From contig JBKBRE010000002.1 in the NCBI GenBank assembly GCA_046292265.1, positions 62,001 to 126,000 on the forward strand: a stretch of DNA of 64,000 bases, written 5' to 3'. The stretch comes from Pseudolabrys sp046292265 (lineage in GTDB: Bacteria > Pseudomonadota > Alphaproteobacteria > Rhizobiales > Xanthobacteraceae). The notes beneath the pieces are model-generated. The model saw only the letters and a program-made list of their open reading frames with translations, searched no databases and was not told the origin of the DNA. Both the position numbers and the translations under genes were made by a program. Shown piece by piece: positions 41,868 through 50,087 of this stretch. Within the stretch, counting starts at the first letter, position 1; the number at the start of each line of letters is the position of its first letter.

Positions 41868-42626
41868 CTACGACGCCAAATACGCCCCGCCATTGGCATG
41901 GATGCTCTGGCCGGTGACGTAGCGCGCGCCCGGGCTGCACAGGAAGCGCACCACCGCGGCGACGTCGTCGGGCGTGCCGCGCTGGCCGCTGATGGTCGAA
42001 TGCGTGAAGTGATGCTGCGGCTCGGGCGAGCCCTTCGGCCGCGGCGTGCCGATGAGGCCTGGCACCACGCAATTCACGGTGATGTGCGCGTCGGCGAGGT
42101 CGTGCGCCAGCGCGCGCGTGAAGCCGACCAGGCCGGCCTTGGCGGTCACCACATGGGCGCGGTCCTTGGCGCCGGTATGCGCGCTCAGGCCGCCGATATT
42201 GACGATGGTGCCCTGCCCGCTCTGTCTGAGCGCCGGCAGGCAGGCCTTCACGCAATGGAAGACGCTGTCGAGCGTCGCATCCATGACTTTGCGCCAGTCG
42301 GCGTAAGACATCTTCTCGAACGGCATCTCGCCACGCAGCGCGGCGTTGTTGATGAGAATATCCAGCCGGCCGAACTGCTTCACCGCCGCTTCCGCCAGCG
42401 CGGCCGCGGTCTTCGGATCGGCGACATCGCCGATCACAGCGGCCGCCTTGCCGCCGACGACTTCGATCTCGCCGACGACCTTGTCGGCCTCGGCCTTGTT
42501 CGAGCGCGTGTTGACGATGACCGCGGCGCCGGCATCCGCGAGCTGAAGAGCGATCGCGCGCCCGATATTGCGGCCGGCGCCGGTGACGACGGCCACACGG
42601 CCGGTGAGGTTTTTGCTTTCAGCCAT
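41868..42626 (-). CDS. Short-chain dehydrogenase/reductase homologue lacking the catalytic Ser and Tyr
   Basis: A 252-residue SDR fold. The cofactor motif TGAGRNIGRAIA (residues 15-26) and ILINNAALRGEMP are intact. The active-site region reads VNIGGLSAHTGAKDRAHVVTAKAG: with K163 as the lysine, the usual tyrosine four residues before is V159 and the usual serine 13 residues earlier is G146. His158 is adjacent. So the normal YxxxK chemistry is absent. It may be a divergent enzyme or a binding or regulatory protein. Start at 42626 behind AAGGAGAG. Confidence 0.83.
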   Translation of the reverse strand: MAESKNLTGRVAVVTGAGRNIGRAIALQLADAGAAVIVNTRSNKAEADKVVGEIEVVGGKAAAVIGDVADPKTAAALAEAAVKQFGRLDILINNAALRGEMPFEKMSYADWRKVMDATLDSVFHCVKACLPALRQSGQGTIVNIGGLSAHTGAKDRAHVVTAKAGLVGFTRALAHDLADAHITVNCVVPGLIGTPRPKGSPEPQHHFTHSTISGQRGTPDDVAAVVRFLCSPGARYVTGQSIHANGGAYLAS

Positions 42627-42639
42627 TTGCTCTCCTTGT

Positions 42640-42740
42640 CATCACCGGGCCGCCGCGCAGCGGCGTGACCCGGTGATCCCGCTTAGGTCGGCAAGGATGT
42701 GCCTTATGCTCGGGATCGCCGGGACAAGCCCGGCGATGAC
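42640..42740. repeat. Composite palindromic repeat, class A copy 6
   Basis: Starts GTCATCACCGGGC and ends GCCCGGCGATGAC, with CCGCTTAGGTCGGCA in the core. It lies between the MmgE/PrpD and SDR genes of the minus-strand block. Confidence 0.78.
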
Positions 42741-42752
42741 AGCCGAAAGGCC

Positions 42753-44123
42753 TCATCCTCTCAAGCTCGTCAAATCGATGCGGCCGTCATACAGCTTCGC
42801 CAGCAGCGTGAGTGCCGCGGCGGCACGCTTGTCATCCCAGCCGCCGTGGCGCGCGTTCAGCACGAACTTCTCCTCGATGTCGGCGCGCGTCAGCGGCTCA
42901 TGCGCGCCGCCGCGGAAATGCGGCTGGCGCTCTTCCACGACCGCGCCGTCGTTGAGCACGGCGCGGATATGGCCGGTGAAGTTGTTCGGGTAAGGATTAT
43001 CCGGGTCGATGACGAAGCGGACCCTGGCGGCGAGCGCCAGCACGTCCTTATCCTTCACCGCCTTGTCGGTGAAGGCGTCGAGGCCGACGCGGCCCTTCAC
43101 GAAGCCGGTGGCGAGCAGGAAGGGCGTGGCGAACTTTGCCGCGTAGCCGTTCGGCGGGCGCTGCTTGGCGGCCAGCGGCTCCCACAGCCGGTGCACGGTG
43201 CCCTCCGCCACTTCGCAGACCAGTTCCTTCACGTCACCGGGCTTGATGCCGCGCGCGGCGAGCCGCCGGGCGCAGTCGATGTAAGGATGCGCCATGGTTC
43301 CGCAGGGGTAAGGCTTGAAGGCGAGCGTCTCGATCACCCAGGCCTGCCCGAAGCCATCGAGCGCGCCGTAATTGCCCTGGGTCGTGTGCGCGAAGCCGTG
43401 GAACAGGCCGTGCACGCCCTCAAACACCGTGCGCGGGCCGAAGAAGCCGCCGCGCGCGAGCAGCGCGGCGCGCAGGCCCGACTGCGCCGCCCAGCCGGGA
43501 TGCATGCGCTTGGTCCAGGCGCCTTCGGCAAGATACTCGATGATACCCGACGCCATGCTGCCGGCGATGCCGAGCGCATCGACGATCTGCTTCCGGTCGA
43601 GGCCGAGCGAAGCGCCGACGCCGGCCGCCGCGCCCATGACGCCGAAGATCGCCGTCGGGTGGAAGCCGGCCTTGTGCACGGCCTTCGGCACCACGGTGGA
43701 CAGGCGGCACATCAGCTCGCTGCCGACGGCGATGCCGACGAGCGCGTCGGGGCCGCCGCGGCCGTGCCGCTCGCAGGCCGCCAGCACCGCCGGCACGATG
43801 ACCGCCCCGGCATGCACCGGGCCGCCCTCGAAGGTATCGTCGAAATCCTCGCCATGCGCGGCCGTGCCGTTGACGAAGGCGGCGCCGGCGCTGGTCAACG
43901 TGCGCGCATGGCCGATCGCCGTGCAGGGCCCGTCGTCGTCGAGCCCGGCGAGCGCGCTCGCGATATAGTCCTCGTTGCGCGCGGTGACGCAGAGCCCGAC
44001 CACTTCGATCAGCAGGTCGACGCATTTCTCGCGCACGGCCCTGGGCAGAGCGTCGGCCTTGAGCGCGACGATGCGCGCGGCGATCTGCTCGGCCAGGGCC
44101 GTATTGGGAGGCGCCGCATCCAT
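42753..44123 (-). CDS. MmgE/PrpD family protein
   Basis: A 456-residue protein of the 2-methylcitrate dehydratase/cis-aconitate decarboxylase family. Signatures include NGTAAHGEDFDDTFEGGPVHAGAVIVPA near residue 80, ELMCRLSTVVPKAVHKAGFHPTAIFGVMGAAA and KPYPCGTMAHPYIDCA. The start at 44123 lies two bases after the permease stop, so it is co-transcribed with the importer genes. It likely dehydrates, isomerises or decarboxylates a branched hydroxyacid imported by this transporter (inference). The same frame is open through the permease gene, but that part is not coding. Confidence 0.87.
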   Translation of the reverse strand: MDAAPPNTALAEQIAARIVALKADALPRAVREKCVDLLIEVVGLCVTARNEDYIASALAGLDDDGPCTAIGHARTLTSAGAAFVNGTAAHGEDFDDTFEGGPVHAGAVIVPAVLAACERHGRGGPDALVGIAVGSELMCRLSTVVPKAVHKAGFHPTAIFGVMGAAAGVGASLGLDRKQIVDALGIAGSMASGIIEYLAEGAWTKRMHPGWAAQSGLRAALLARGGFFGPRTVFEGVHGLFHGFAHTTQGNYGALDGFGQAWVIETLAFKPYPCGTMAHPYIDCARRLAARGIKPGDVKELVCEVAEGTVHRLWEPLAAKQRPPNGYAAKFATPFLLATGFVKGRVGLDAFTDKAVKDKDVLALAARVRFVIDPDNPYPNNFTGHIRAVLNDGAVVEERQPHFRGGAHEPLTRADIEEKFVLNARHGGWDDKRAAAALTLLAKLYDGRIDLTSLRG

Positions 44124-44125
44124 GA

Positions 44126-45841
44126 TCAGGTTCTGAAGCGAACGGTGCCGAAACCCGGAATCCTGTTCACGGCGATCACCACCGCGAAAGTAATGATCAG
44201 CATGCCGAGACCGATCACCGCGATGGCGCCCAGATCGCCGCTTTCGTTGAGATCGTAGATCAGCACCGAGATCACCTTCGTCTCCGACGTGAACAGGATG
44301 ATGGCGGCGGACAATTCGCGCATCACGCCGACGAAGATGAAGCACCAGGTGGCGATCACGCCGGTGCGCAGGAGCGGCGCGGTGATCTGCCAGAGCGAGC
44401 GCAGGCGCGACGCGCCGAGGATGCGGCTGGCGTCCTCCAACTCCGGGTGGATGGTGCGGAAGGCGGCCTGCAGCTGCTGATAGGCCGAGGGCAGCGCGAT
44501 GGTGACGAAGGCGATAAGCAGGATCCACAGCGTGCCGTAGAGCACGAAAGGCGGCCGCGTGTAGGCCAGGAACAGGCCGACGCCGAGCACGATGCCGGGA
44601 ATGGCGATCGGCGCAGTGGCGAGGAAGGCGAGCGCGCGCCAGCCGGTCACCGCCTGCCGCGCCGTGACGTAGGAGATGATCAGCGCGATCACCGTGCCGA
44701 CGGTGGCGGTGGCGGTGCCGAGAATGACGGTGTTCTTCAGCGCAAGCGACGTCGCCGACAGTTCGAAGAACACGAACTCGATGTTGTGCAGCGTCGCGTT
44801 GCTGAAGGTGAGGAATGTCGTCGCCACCGGCGAGAAGGCGGCGTTGAGCAGCGCCGCATAGGGCAGGAACACCGGCATCAGCAGCACGCCGAGGCAGATG
44901 GCCAGCGCCGGCCAGCGCCAGGCATGCAGCGGGATCAGGCGCGGCGCGCCGTACTTGCCGCCGACGATGGAATAGCCGCGGCGGCCGAGGATCATGTGCT
45001 CGGCGCGCAGCAGAATGACGGTGAGCACCAGCAGCGGCAGCGAGGCCGCGGCGGCGAGCTCCGGTTTCGGCGGATACTGGAACAGGCTCCAGATCTTGGT
45101 GGTCATGGTGTGGAAGCCGGCCGGCAGCGCCAGGATGGCGGGCGAGCCGAACAGCGTCATCGCCTGCAGGAAGGCGACCAGCGCGCCGGCCAGGAGCGCC
45201 GGCAGCACCAGCGGCACGGTCACCCGCCGCGCGGTGTACCAGCGGCCGCCGCCGAGAATGGACGAGGCATCCTCCAGTTCGCCCGGAGTGCGGTCGAGCG
45301 AATTGGCGACCAGCGTGAAGACATAGGGAAAGGTGTAGCAGGAGATGACGAAGATCAGCCCGCCCAGCGAATAGATGTTGAACAGGTGCACGTCCTGCTC
45401 GGCGCCGGTGACGGCGCGGAACACCTTGTTGAGCAGGCCGCTGTTCGGCGCCGCCAGAAGCTCCCAAGCGATCGCGCCGAGAAACGGCGGCGTCACGAAG
45501 GAGGCGGTGACCAGCGCCCGGATCACGCCGGCAAAGGGCAGGTCGGTGCGCGCCACCAGCCAGCCCATCGGCGCGGCCACCGCGCAGCAGATGAAGGCGG
45601 AGGAGGTGGACAGGACGAAGGTCGTGACCAGGGGATCGTAGAACGAGGACTCGGTGAACAGCCGCCCAAAGTTGTCGAGCGTGAGCGCGCCCTTCTGGTC
45701 GGTGATGCTGTACACCAGCAGCCACGACATCGGCAGGACGATCAACACAAGCAGAATGGCGGCAAAGAAATAGAGCACCGGCTTCGAGACGTCGATCCCG
45801 GGCTTTCGCGAAGCCGGCGCCGCTGACGTTATGCTTGTCAT
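44126..45841 (-). CDS. ABC transporter permease, FbpB/PotBC-type fused
   Basis: A 571-residue membrane protein made of two BPD_transp_1 halves, about 12 helices, as in FbpB iron and phosphonate/polyamine-type importers. The two EAA loops are PGELEDASSILGGGRWYTARRVTVPLVLP (near residue 185) and HPELEDASRILGASRLRSLWQITAPLLR (near residue 480). It starts in a TGATG overlap with the upstream binding-protein gene. It is followed after two bases by MmgE/PrpD. Fused two-domain permeases in this family often carry Fe3+, but organic phosphonates and acids are also known. Confidence 0.9.
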   Translation of the reverse strand: MTSITSAAPASRKPGIDVSKPVLYFFAAILLVLIVLPMSWLLVYSITDQKGALTLDNFGRLFTESSFYDPLVTTFVLSTSSAFICCAVAAPMGWLVARTDLPFAGVIRALVTASFVTPPFLGAIAWELLAAPNSGLLNKVFRAVTGAEQDVHLFNIYSLGGLIFVISCYTFPYVFTLVANSLDRTPGELEDASSILGGGRWYTARRVTVPLVLPALLAGALVAFLQAMTLFGSPAILALPAGFHTMTTKIWSLFQYPPKPELAAAASLPLLVLTVILLRAEHMILGRRGYSIVGGKYGAPRLIPLHAWRWPALAICLGVLLMPVFLPYAALLNAAFSPVATTFLTFSNATLHNIEFVFFELSATSLALKNTVILGTATATVGTVIALIISYVTARQAVTGWRALAFLATAPIAIPGIVLGVGLFLAYTRPPFVLYGTLWILLIAFVTIALPSAYQQLQAAFRTIHPELEDASRILGASRLRSLWQITAPLLRTGVIATWCFIFVGVMRELSAAIILFTSETKVISVLIYDLNESGDLGAIAVIGLGMLIITFAVVIAVNRIPGFGTVRFRT

Positions 45842-46908
45842 CAGACCTTGAAAATCTCTGCGTAGCGCTTCTTGATCGCTTCGGCCTGGTCGTGCACGCC
45901 CTGCGGATCTTCCTTCATCAGCTTGATGTCGGCGAGCTTGCGGATACCGGGCTTCTCCACGGTCTGGCTGTGGGCCGAGTACTGCCGGGCCATATCGACG
46001 ATCATCTGTTGTCCCTCGCGCCCGTGCATCCAGTTCTGGAACAGGCGTGCGGCGTTCGGGTTGGGAGCAGCCTTGAAGACCACGCTCGGACCGGCGGCGA
46101 GCGGCGTGCCCTCTTCCGGATAGACGATCTCGATCGGCTGACCCGCTTCCTTGTTGCGGATGACGAGATAGCCCGCTCCGTCGACCATGACCGCGCGCTC
46201 TCCGAGTGCGACGCGCTTCGGCGTGTCGGTCGCCGACTGCACCTGCATCACGCTCTGCGCGGCCAGCTTGACGAGATAGTCCCAGCCCAGATCGCGCGCG
46301 ATCTGGAAGGTCGCGTTCATGATCGTCCCGCTGTAGGCCGGATGGGCCTTGACCATCTTGCCCTTCCATTTCGGGTCGAGCAGATCCTTGAAGCTTTTCG
46401 GCGCGTCTTCCTTCTTCACCAGATTGGTGTTGTAGGCGATCGGCGAGATCAGGATGCGCGTCGTGACGGCGAAGCCCTCGGGGTCGTAGTAGACCTTGTC
46501 GTAATGCTTGGCGACCTCTTCGGGCAGGTACGGTGCGAGCAAGTCCTGACGCTTCCAGTCGATGACGTGCGCCTGGTCGGAGGTGTTGACCACGTCGACC
46601 GTCCGGATGTTGGCGGCGTATTCCTGGCCGATGCGCGTGAAGATCCGCTCGGCGCCGGAGCGTTCCACGCGCACGGCAATCCCGGGGAATTTCTCTTCGA
46701 ACGCCTTGCCGAAACGCTGGGCGAATTGCAGGTCCATCGCCGTGTAGAACACGACCTTGCCTTCCTTCTTCGCCGCCTCGATCAAGGCCGGCGTCAGCGC
46801 CGCCGGTTCCGGCGGCGCTGCGCGCACCGGCGCGGCGAAGACGGAACCGACGGCCAGCGCCGTCGTCCCTTTCAGCACGTCACGTCTGGAGACTCTGCTC
46901 TTGCGCAT
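45841..46908 (-). CDS. ABC transporter substrate-binding protein A (FbpA-like, Tat signal)
   Basis: A 355-residue extracellular binding protein with a twin-arginine signal (VSRRDVLKGTTAL). The mature part begins ALIEAAKKEGKVVFYTAMDLQFAQRFGKAFEEKFPGI, the SBP_bac_8/13 pattern shared by iron and phosphonate binders. VKKEDAPKSFKDLLDPKWKGKM and NPNAARLFQNWMHGREGQQ are also typical. Start 46908 follows GGGGAG. It is the tandem paralogue of the gene at 46961, same length and clearly similar. The residues that would bind Fe3+ were not verified. Confidence 0.87.
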   Translation of the reverse strand: MRKSRVSRRDVLKGTTALAVGSVFAAPVRAAPPEPAALTPALIEAAKKEGKVVFYTAMDLQFAQRFGKAFEEKFPGIAVRVERSGAERIFTRIGQEYAANIRTVDVVNTSDQAHVIDWKRQDLLAPYLPEEVAKHYDKVYYDPEGFAVTTRILISPIAYNTNLVKKEDAPKSFKDLLDPKWKGKMVKAHPAYSGTIMNATFQIARDLGWDYLVKLAAQSVMQVQSATDTPKRVALGERAVMVDGAGYLVIRNKEAGQPIEIVYPEEGTPLAAGPSVVFKAAPNPNAARLFQNWMHGREGQQMIVDMARQYSAHSQTVEKPGIRKLADIKLMKEDPQGVHDQAEAIKKRYAEIFKV

Positions 46909-46960
46909 GGCTCGCTGCTCCCCTTGAAAGACCGCTGCGGATGGACAGGCGCCGCGGCTG

Positions 46961-48028
46961 CTACACCTTGAACAGTTTCGAGTACTGCTGCTTGATCTTC
47001 TCAGCGTCGCGCTCGACGCCCGCGGCATCGTCCTTCATGGTCTTGATCTGGTTGAACGGCGTCCGGCCCGGCTTTTCCTTCGTTTGCGGATGCATGGACC
47101 GCAGTCCGCCGATGTCGATGATGAGCTGCTGGGCCTGCGCCGTGAAGCAGAAGTTCTGGAACAGGCGCGCGGCGTTCGGGTTCGGAGCCGCCTTGAAGAT
47201 GGCGTTCGGCCCGATCACGAGCGGCGAGCCTTCGGTCGCGTAGACCGGTTCGATCGGCTGCCCGGATTCCTTGCCTTTCAGAACAAGATATTCGACGCCG
47301 TCCGCCTGCACCGCGCGTTCCCCGAGCGCCAGACGCTTGGGCGGATCGGACGCGGACTGAAGCTGCAGGACGCTCTGCTGGGCGAGCTTCTCGAAGTATC
47401 CCCAGCCGAGATCGCGCGCCATCTGGAAGGTGGCGGTCATGATGGTGCCGCTGTAGCCCGGATGTGCCTTGACCATCTTGCCCTTCCATTTCGAGTCGAG
47501 CAGATCGGCAAAGCTCTTCGGCGCTTCTTCCTTCTTCACCAGGTTCGTGTTGTACGCGATGATGCTGAGAAAGACGCGGAAGCTCGCGAATGTCCCGTCA
47601 ACGTCCCGGTGCTCCGCCGGATAGAATTTGGCGACGTCCTCGGGCACGTGCGGCTCCAGCCAGCCATTGCGTTTCCACACGATGAGATGCGCGGCATCGG
47701 ACGAGTTGACGACGTCGACCGCGCGGATGTTGGTGGAATACTCCTGGCCGATGCGCTGGAATACGCGCTCGGCGCCGGTGCGCTCGACGCGGCAGGTGAT
47801 GCCGGGAAACTTGGCCTCGAACGCCTTGCCGATCTGTTCGGAAAGCTTCAGATCGATCGAGGTGTACCAGACCACCTTGCCTTCCTTTTTGGCAGCTTCG
47901 ATCAGCTGCGGCGTGATCGTGCTCGCCGGCGGCGCGGCGGACATGACCCTGGTCGAGAAAGCGGCACCGGCGGCAAGCGCGCCTGATCCGATCACCAAGT
48001 CGCGGCGTGAGAATCGAGGATTTTTCAT
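46961..48028 (-). CDS. ABC transporter substrate-binding protein B (FbpA-like, Tat signal)
   Basis: A 355-residue paralogue of the protein encoded at 45841, with the same layout: Tat signal (FSRRDLVIGSGAL), LIEAAKKEGKVVWYTSIDLKLSEQIGKAFEAKFPGI, EEAPKSFADLLDSKWKGKM and NPNAARLFQNFCFTAQAQQ. Both share the C-terminal Y-x-x-(I/L)-F-K-V. The two copies feed one permease and one ATPase, which suggests two ligand specificities. Start behind GGGAGAG. It lies 73 bases after the ATPase gene. Confidence 0.87.
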   Translation of the reverse strand: MKNPRFSRRDLVIGSGALAAGAAFSTRVMSAAPPASTITPQLIEAAKKEGKVVWYTSIDLKLSEQIGKAFEAKFPGITCRVERTGAERVFQRIGQEYSTNIRAVDVVNSSDAAHLIVWKRNGWLEPHVPEDVAKFYPAEHRDVDGTFASFRVFLSIIAYNTNLVKKEEAPKSFADLLDSKWKGKMVKAHPGYSGTIMTATFQMARDLGWGYFEKLAQQSVLQLQSASDPPKRLALGERAVQADGVEYLVLKGKESGQPIEPVYATEGSPLVIGPNAIFKAAPNPNAARLFQNFCFTAQAQQLIIDIGGLRSMHPQTKEKPGRTPFNQIKTMKDDAAGVERDAEKIKQQYSKLFKV

Positions 48029-48100
48029 CGCGTCTCTCCCTATGCCTGGCTTTGGTTGTGGTGGTTTCGTCTTGCGCGAAACTCCTGCGATCGTAGAAAA

Positions 48101-49162
48101 TCAGCCGCTCAATGCACGGCACCGCTCCGGCGTCAGGCTGAGCCAGACCGCGCTGCCCGGCGGGATGTTCTCCCCCGCCGCGGTGATGACGCGCAACTGC
48201 GAGCCGTCCTTGGTCTCGACCATGTAATCGCGGCTGCCGCCCAAGAAGACCTGGCGCACGACGGTCGCCGGCACGACATTGTCGGTGTCGCCCGGCGGCG
48301 CGGTCGAAATGCCGATATCGTGCGGCCGGATGGACACCGGCGTGAACACGTCCGCCTGGACCCTGGCGCCGACACAGCGCAGCGACACGCCGGAGAATTC
48401 GACGCGGCCGTCGGCAAGGCCCCTGCCCCGGATGACGTTGCTCGAGCCGATGAAGCGGGCGACGAACTCCGACTGCGGACGGTCGTAGATGTCTTCCGGC
48501 GTGCCGGACTGTTCGATCTTGCCGGCATTCATCACGCAGATGAGATCGGCGGTGGTCATCGCCTCGGACTGGTCGTGGGTCACGTAGACGGTGGTGTAGC
48601 GGAAGGCGTCGTGCAGCCGGCGCACCTCGAAGCGCATTTCCTCGCGCAGGTTGGCGTCGAGGTTGGAGAGCGGCTCGTCGAGCAGCAGCGTCTCCGGCTC
48701 GACGATCAGCGCGCGGGCGAGCGCCACGCGCTGCTGCTGACCGCCCGACAATTCGCCCGGGTAGCGCTGCGCCAGCGGCGCGAGCTTGGTGGTGGCCAGC
48801 ATGGCGTCGAGCTTCTTGCCGATCGTGTCGCGGTCCATCTTCCGGAGGCGAAGGCCGTAGACGATATTCTCCGCCACGGTCATGTGCGGCCACAGCGCGT
48901 AGCTCTGGAAGATCATCGACATATTGCGCCGCTCGGGCGGCAGGGTACCCGCCGGCGACGAGATCAGCCGGTCGCCGACGCGGATTTCGCCTTCGCTCGG
49001 CTCGACGAAGCCGGCGATCAGACGCAGCGTCGTGGTCTTTCCGCAGCCGGAGGGGCCAAGCAGGCAGACGAGCTTGCCGTGCTCGATCGTGAGCGACACG
49101 TTGTCGACCACCGCGAGGTCGCCGTACCGCTTGGTCAGGCTCCGCAATTCAACCGACGCCAC
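48101..49162 (-). CDS. ABC transporter ATP-binding protein, FbpC/PotA-like
   Basis: A 353-residue ATPase. Walker A GPSGCGKTTTLR, Q-loop MIFQSYALWPHMT, signature LSGGQQQRVALARAL, Walker B TLLLDEPLSNLDANLRE, and switch YVTHDQSEAM are intact. A C-terminal TOBE region (about residues 245-350; VSIRPHDIGIS) is typical of Fe3+/polyamine-type ATPases. The GTG at 49162 follows GAGGGGAGG; an ATG at 49183 would place that ribosome binding site inside the gene. It leads the importer part of the block. Confidence 0.87.
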   Translation of the reverse strand: MASVELRSLTKRYGDLAVVDNVSLTIEHGKLVCLLGPSGCGKTTTLRLIAGFVEPSEGEIRVGDRLISSPAGTLPPERRNMSMIFQSYALWPHMTVAENIVYGLRLRKMDRDTIGKKLDAMLATTKLAPLAQRYPGELSGGQQQRVALARALIVEPETLLLDEPLSNLDANLREEMRFEVRRLHDAFRYTTVYVTHDQSEAMTTADLICVMNAGKIEQSGTPEDIYDRPQSEFVARFIGSSNVIRGRGLADGRVEFSGVSLRCVGARVQADVFTPVSIRPHDIGISTAPPGDTDNVVPATVVRQVFLGGSRDYMVETKDGSQLRVITAAGENIPPGSAVWLSLTPERCRALSG

Positions 49163-49259
49163 GCATGTCCTCCCCTCGTGCACGGCCGCCTGCCGCGGCT
49201 CTTTGCGCTCTTCGTACTAACACCGCCGGCTTCGGATTCGTCGACGCCCGCGGCCTCTC

Positions 49260-50060
49260 CTAGGCCCCCTTGAAGTTGGGCTTGCGCTTTTCCATGAAGG
49301 CCGTGCGGCCCTCGATATAATCGCTTGACGCGAAGCATTGCGCCACCAGGTCGTCGCACTTCTTCAGATCGCGCTCGGATTCGGGTTTCACCGCCTGGCC
49401 GACGATGTACTTGACCGAATTGACGGTAAGCGGGGCGTTGCCGCTGATCGTCTCGGCGTAATTCTTGACGTAGGCCTCCAGCTCCGCGTCCGGCAGTACG
49501 CGGTTGACCAGGCCCATCTGCTGCGCCTCGGCGGCGGTGAACTGGCGGGCGGTGTAGAAGATCTCCTTGGCGAAGGACGGGCCCACGACGTCCACCAGCT
49601 TCTTGATGCCCTTGAAGCCGTAGCCGAGGCCGAGCTTGGCCGCCGGCACGCCGAACTTCGAATTGTCCGAGCAGATGCGCATGTCGCAGCACAAGGCCAG
49701 ACCGACGCCGCCGCCGATGCAGTAGCCGCGGATCATGGCGATGGTCGGCTTGGGAAACTCGTAGACGGCCGTGTTGGCTTCATCGACAGCGACATTGTAA
49801 CGGTCGATCGCCTCCTTGCTGGAACGCTCGCTCTCGAACTTGGAGATGTCGGCGCCCGACACGAAGGCCTTGCCGCCCGCGCCGGTCAGCACCACCACAC
49901 GAACGGCATTGTCGGTGGCGAAGTCGGCAAGATAGCCGCTCAGCGCCTCCCACATCTCCAGCGACATGGCGTTATGGCGCTCGGGATTGTTGAACGTCAC
50001 ATAACCGACGCCACCCTCCTTGCGGACGAGCATCTTGTCGGTCTTGATCATCGCATTCAT
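49260..50060 (-). CDS. Enoyl-CoA hydratase/isomerase family protein
   Basis: A 266-residue crotonase-fold protein. The oxyanion-hole elements are GGKAFVSGADISKF (first) and IRGYCIGGGVGLALCCDMRIC (second); SKFGVPAAKLGLGYGFKGIKKLV contains the region where one catalytic glutamate would be, and here reads AAKLGL, without the usual PE. It hydrates or isomerises an acyl-CoA, likely made by the class III CoA-transferase encoded 27 bases upstream. The short spacing to that gene indicates one transcript. Confidence 0.87.
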   Translation of the reverse strand: MNAMIKTDKMLVRKEGGVGYVTFNNPERHNAMSLEMWEALSGYLADFATDNAVRVVVLTGAGGKAFVSGADISKFESERSSKEAIDRYNVAVDEANTAVYEFPKPTIAMIRGYCIGGGVGLALCCDMRICSDNSKFGVPAAKLGLGYGFKGIKKLVDVVGPSFAKEIFYTARQFTAAEAQQMGLVNRVLPDAELEAYVKNYAETISGNAPLTVNSVKYIVGQAVKPESERDLKKCDDLVAQCFASSDYIEGRTAFMEKRKPNFKGA

Positions 50061-50087
50061 TGGCGAACGTCCTCTTCTAGCGGCGCA

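Noticed and set aside
44124..45725. In-frame upstream extension of the MmgE/PrpD gene through the permease
   Set aside because: The real permease is in another frame with clear helices and EAA loops; the extension is Arg-rich and has no domain. The MmgE start at 44123 fits the family.
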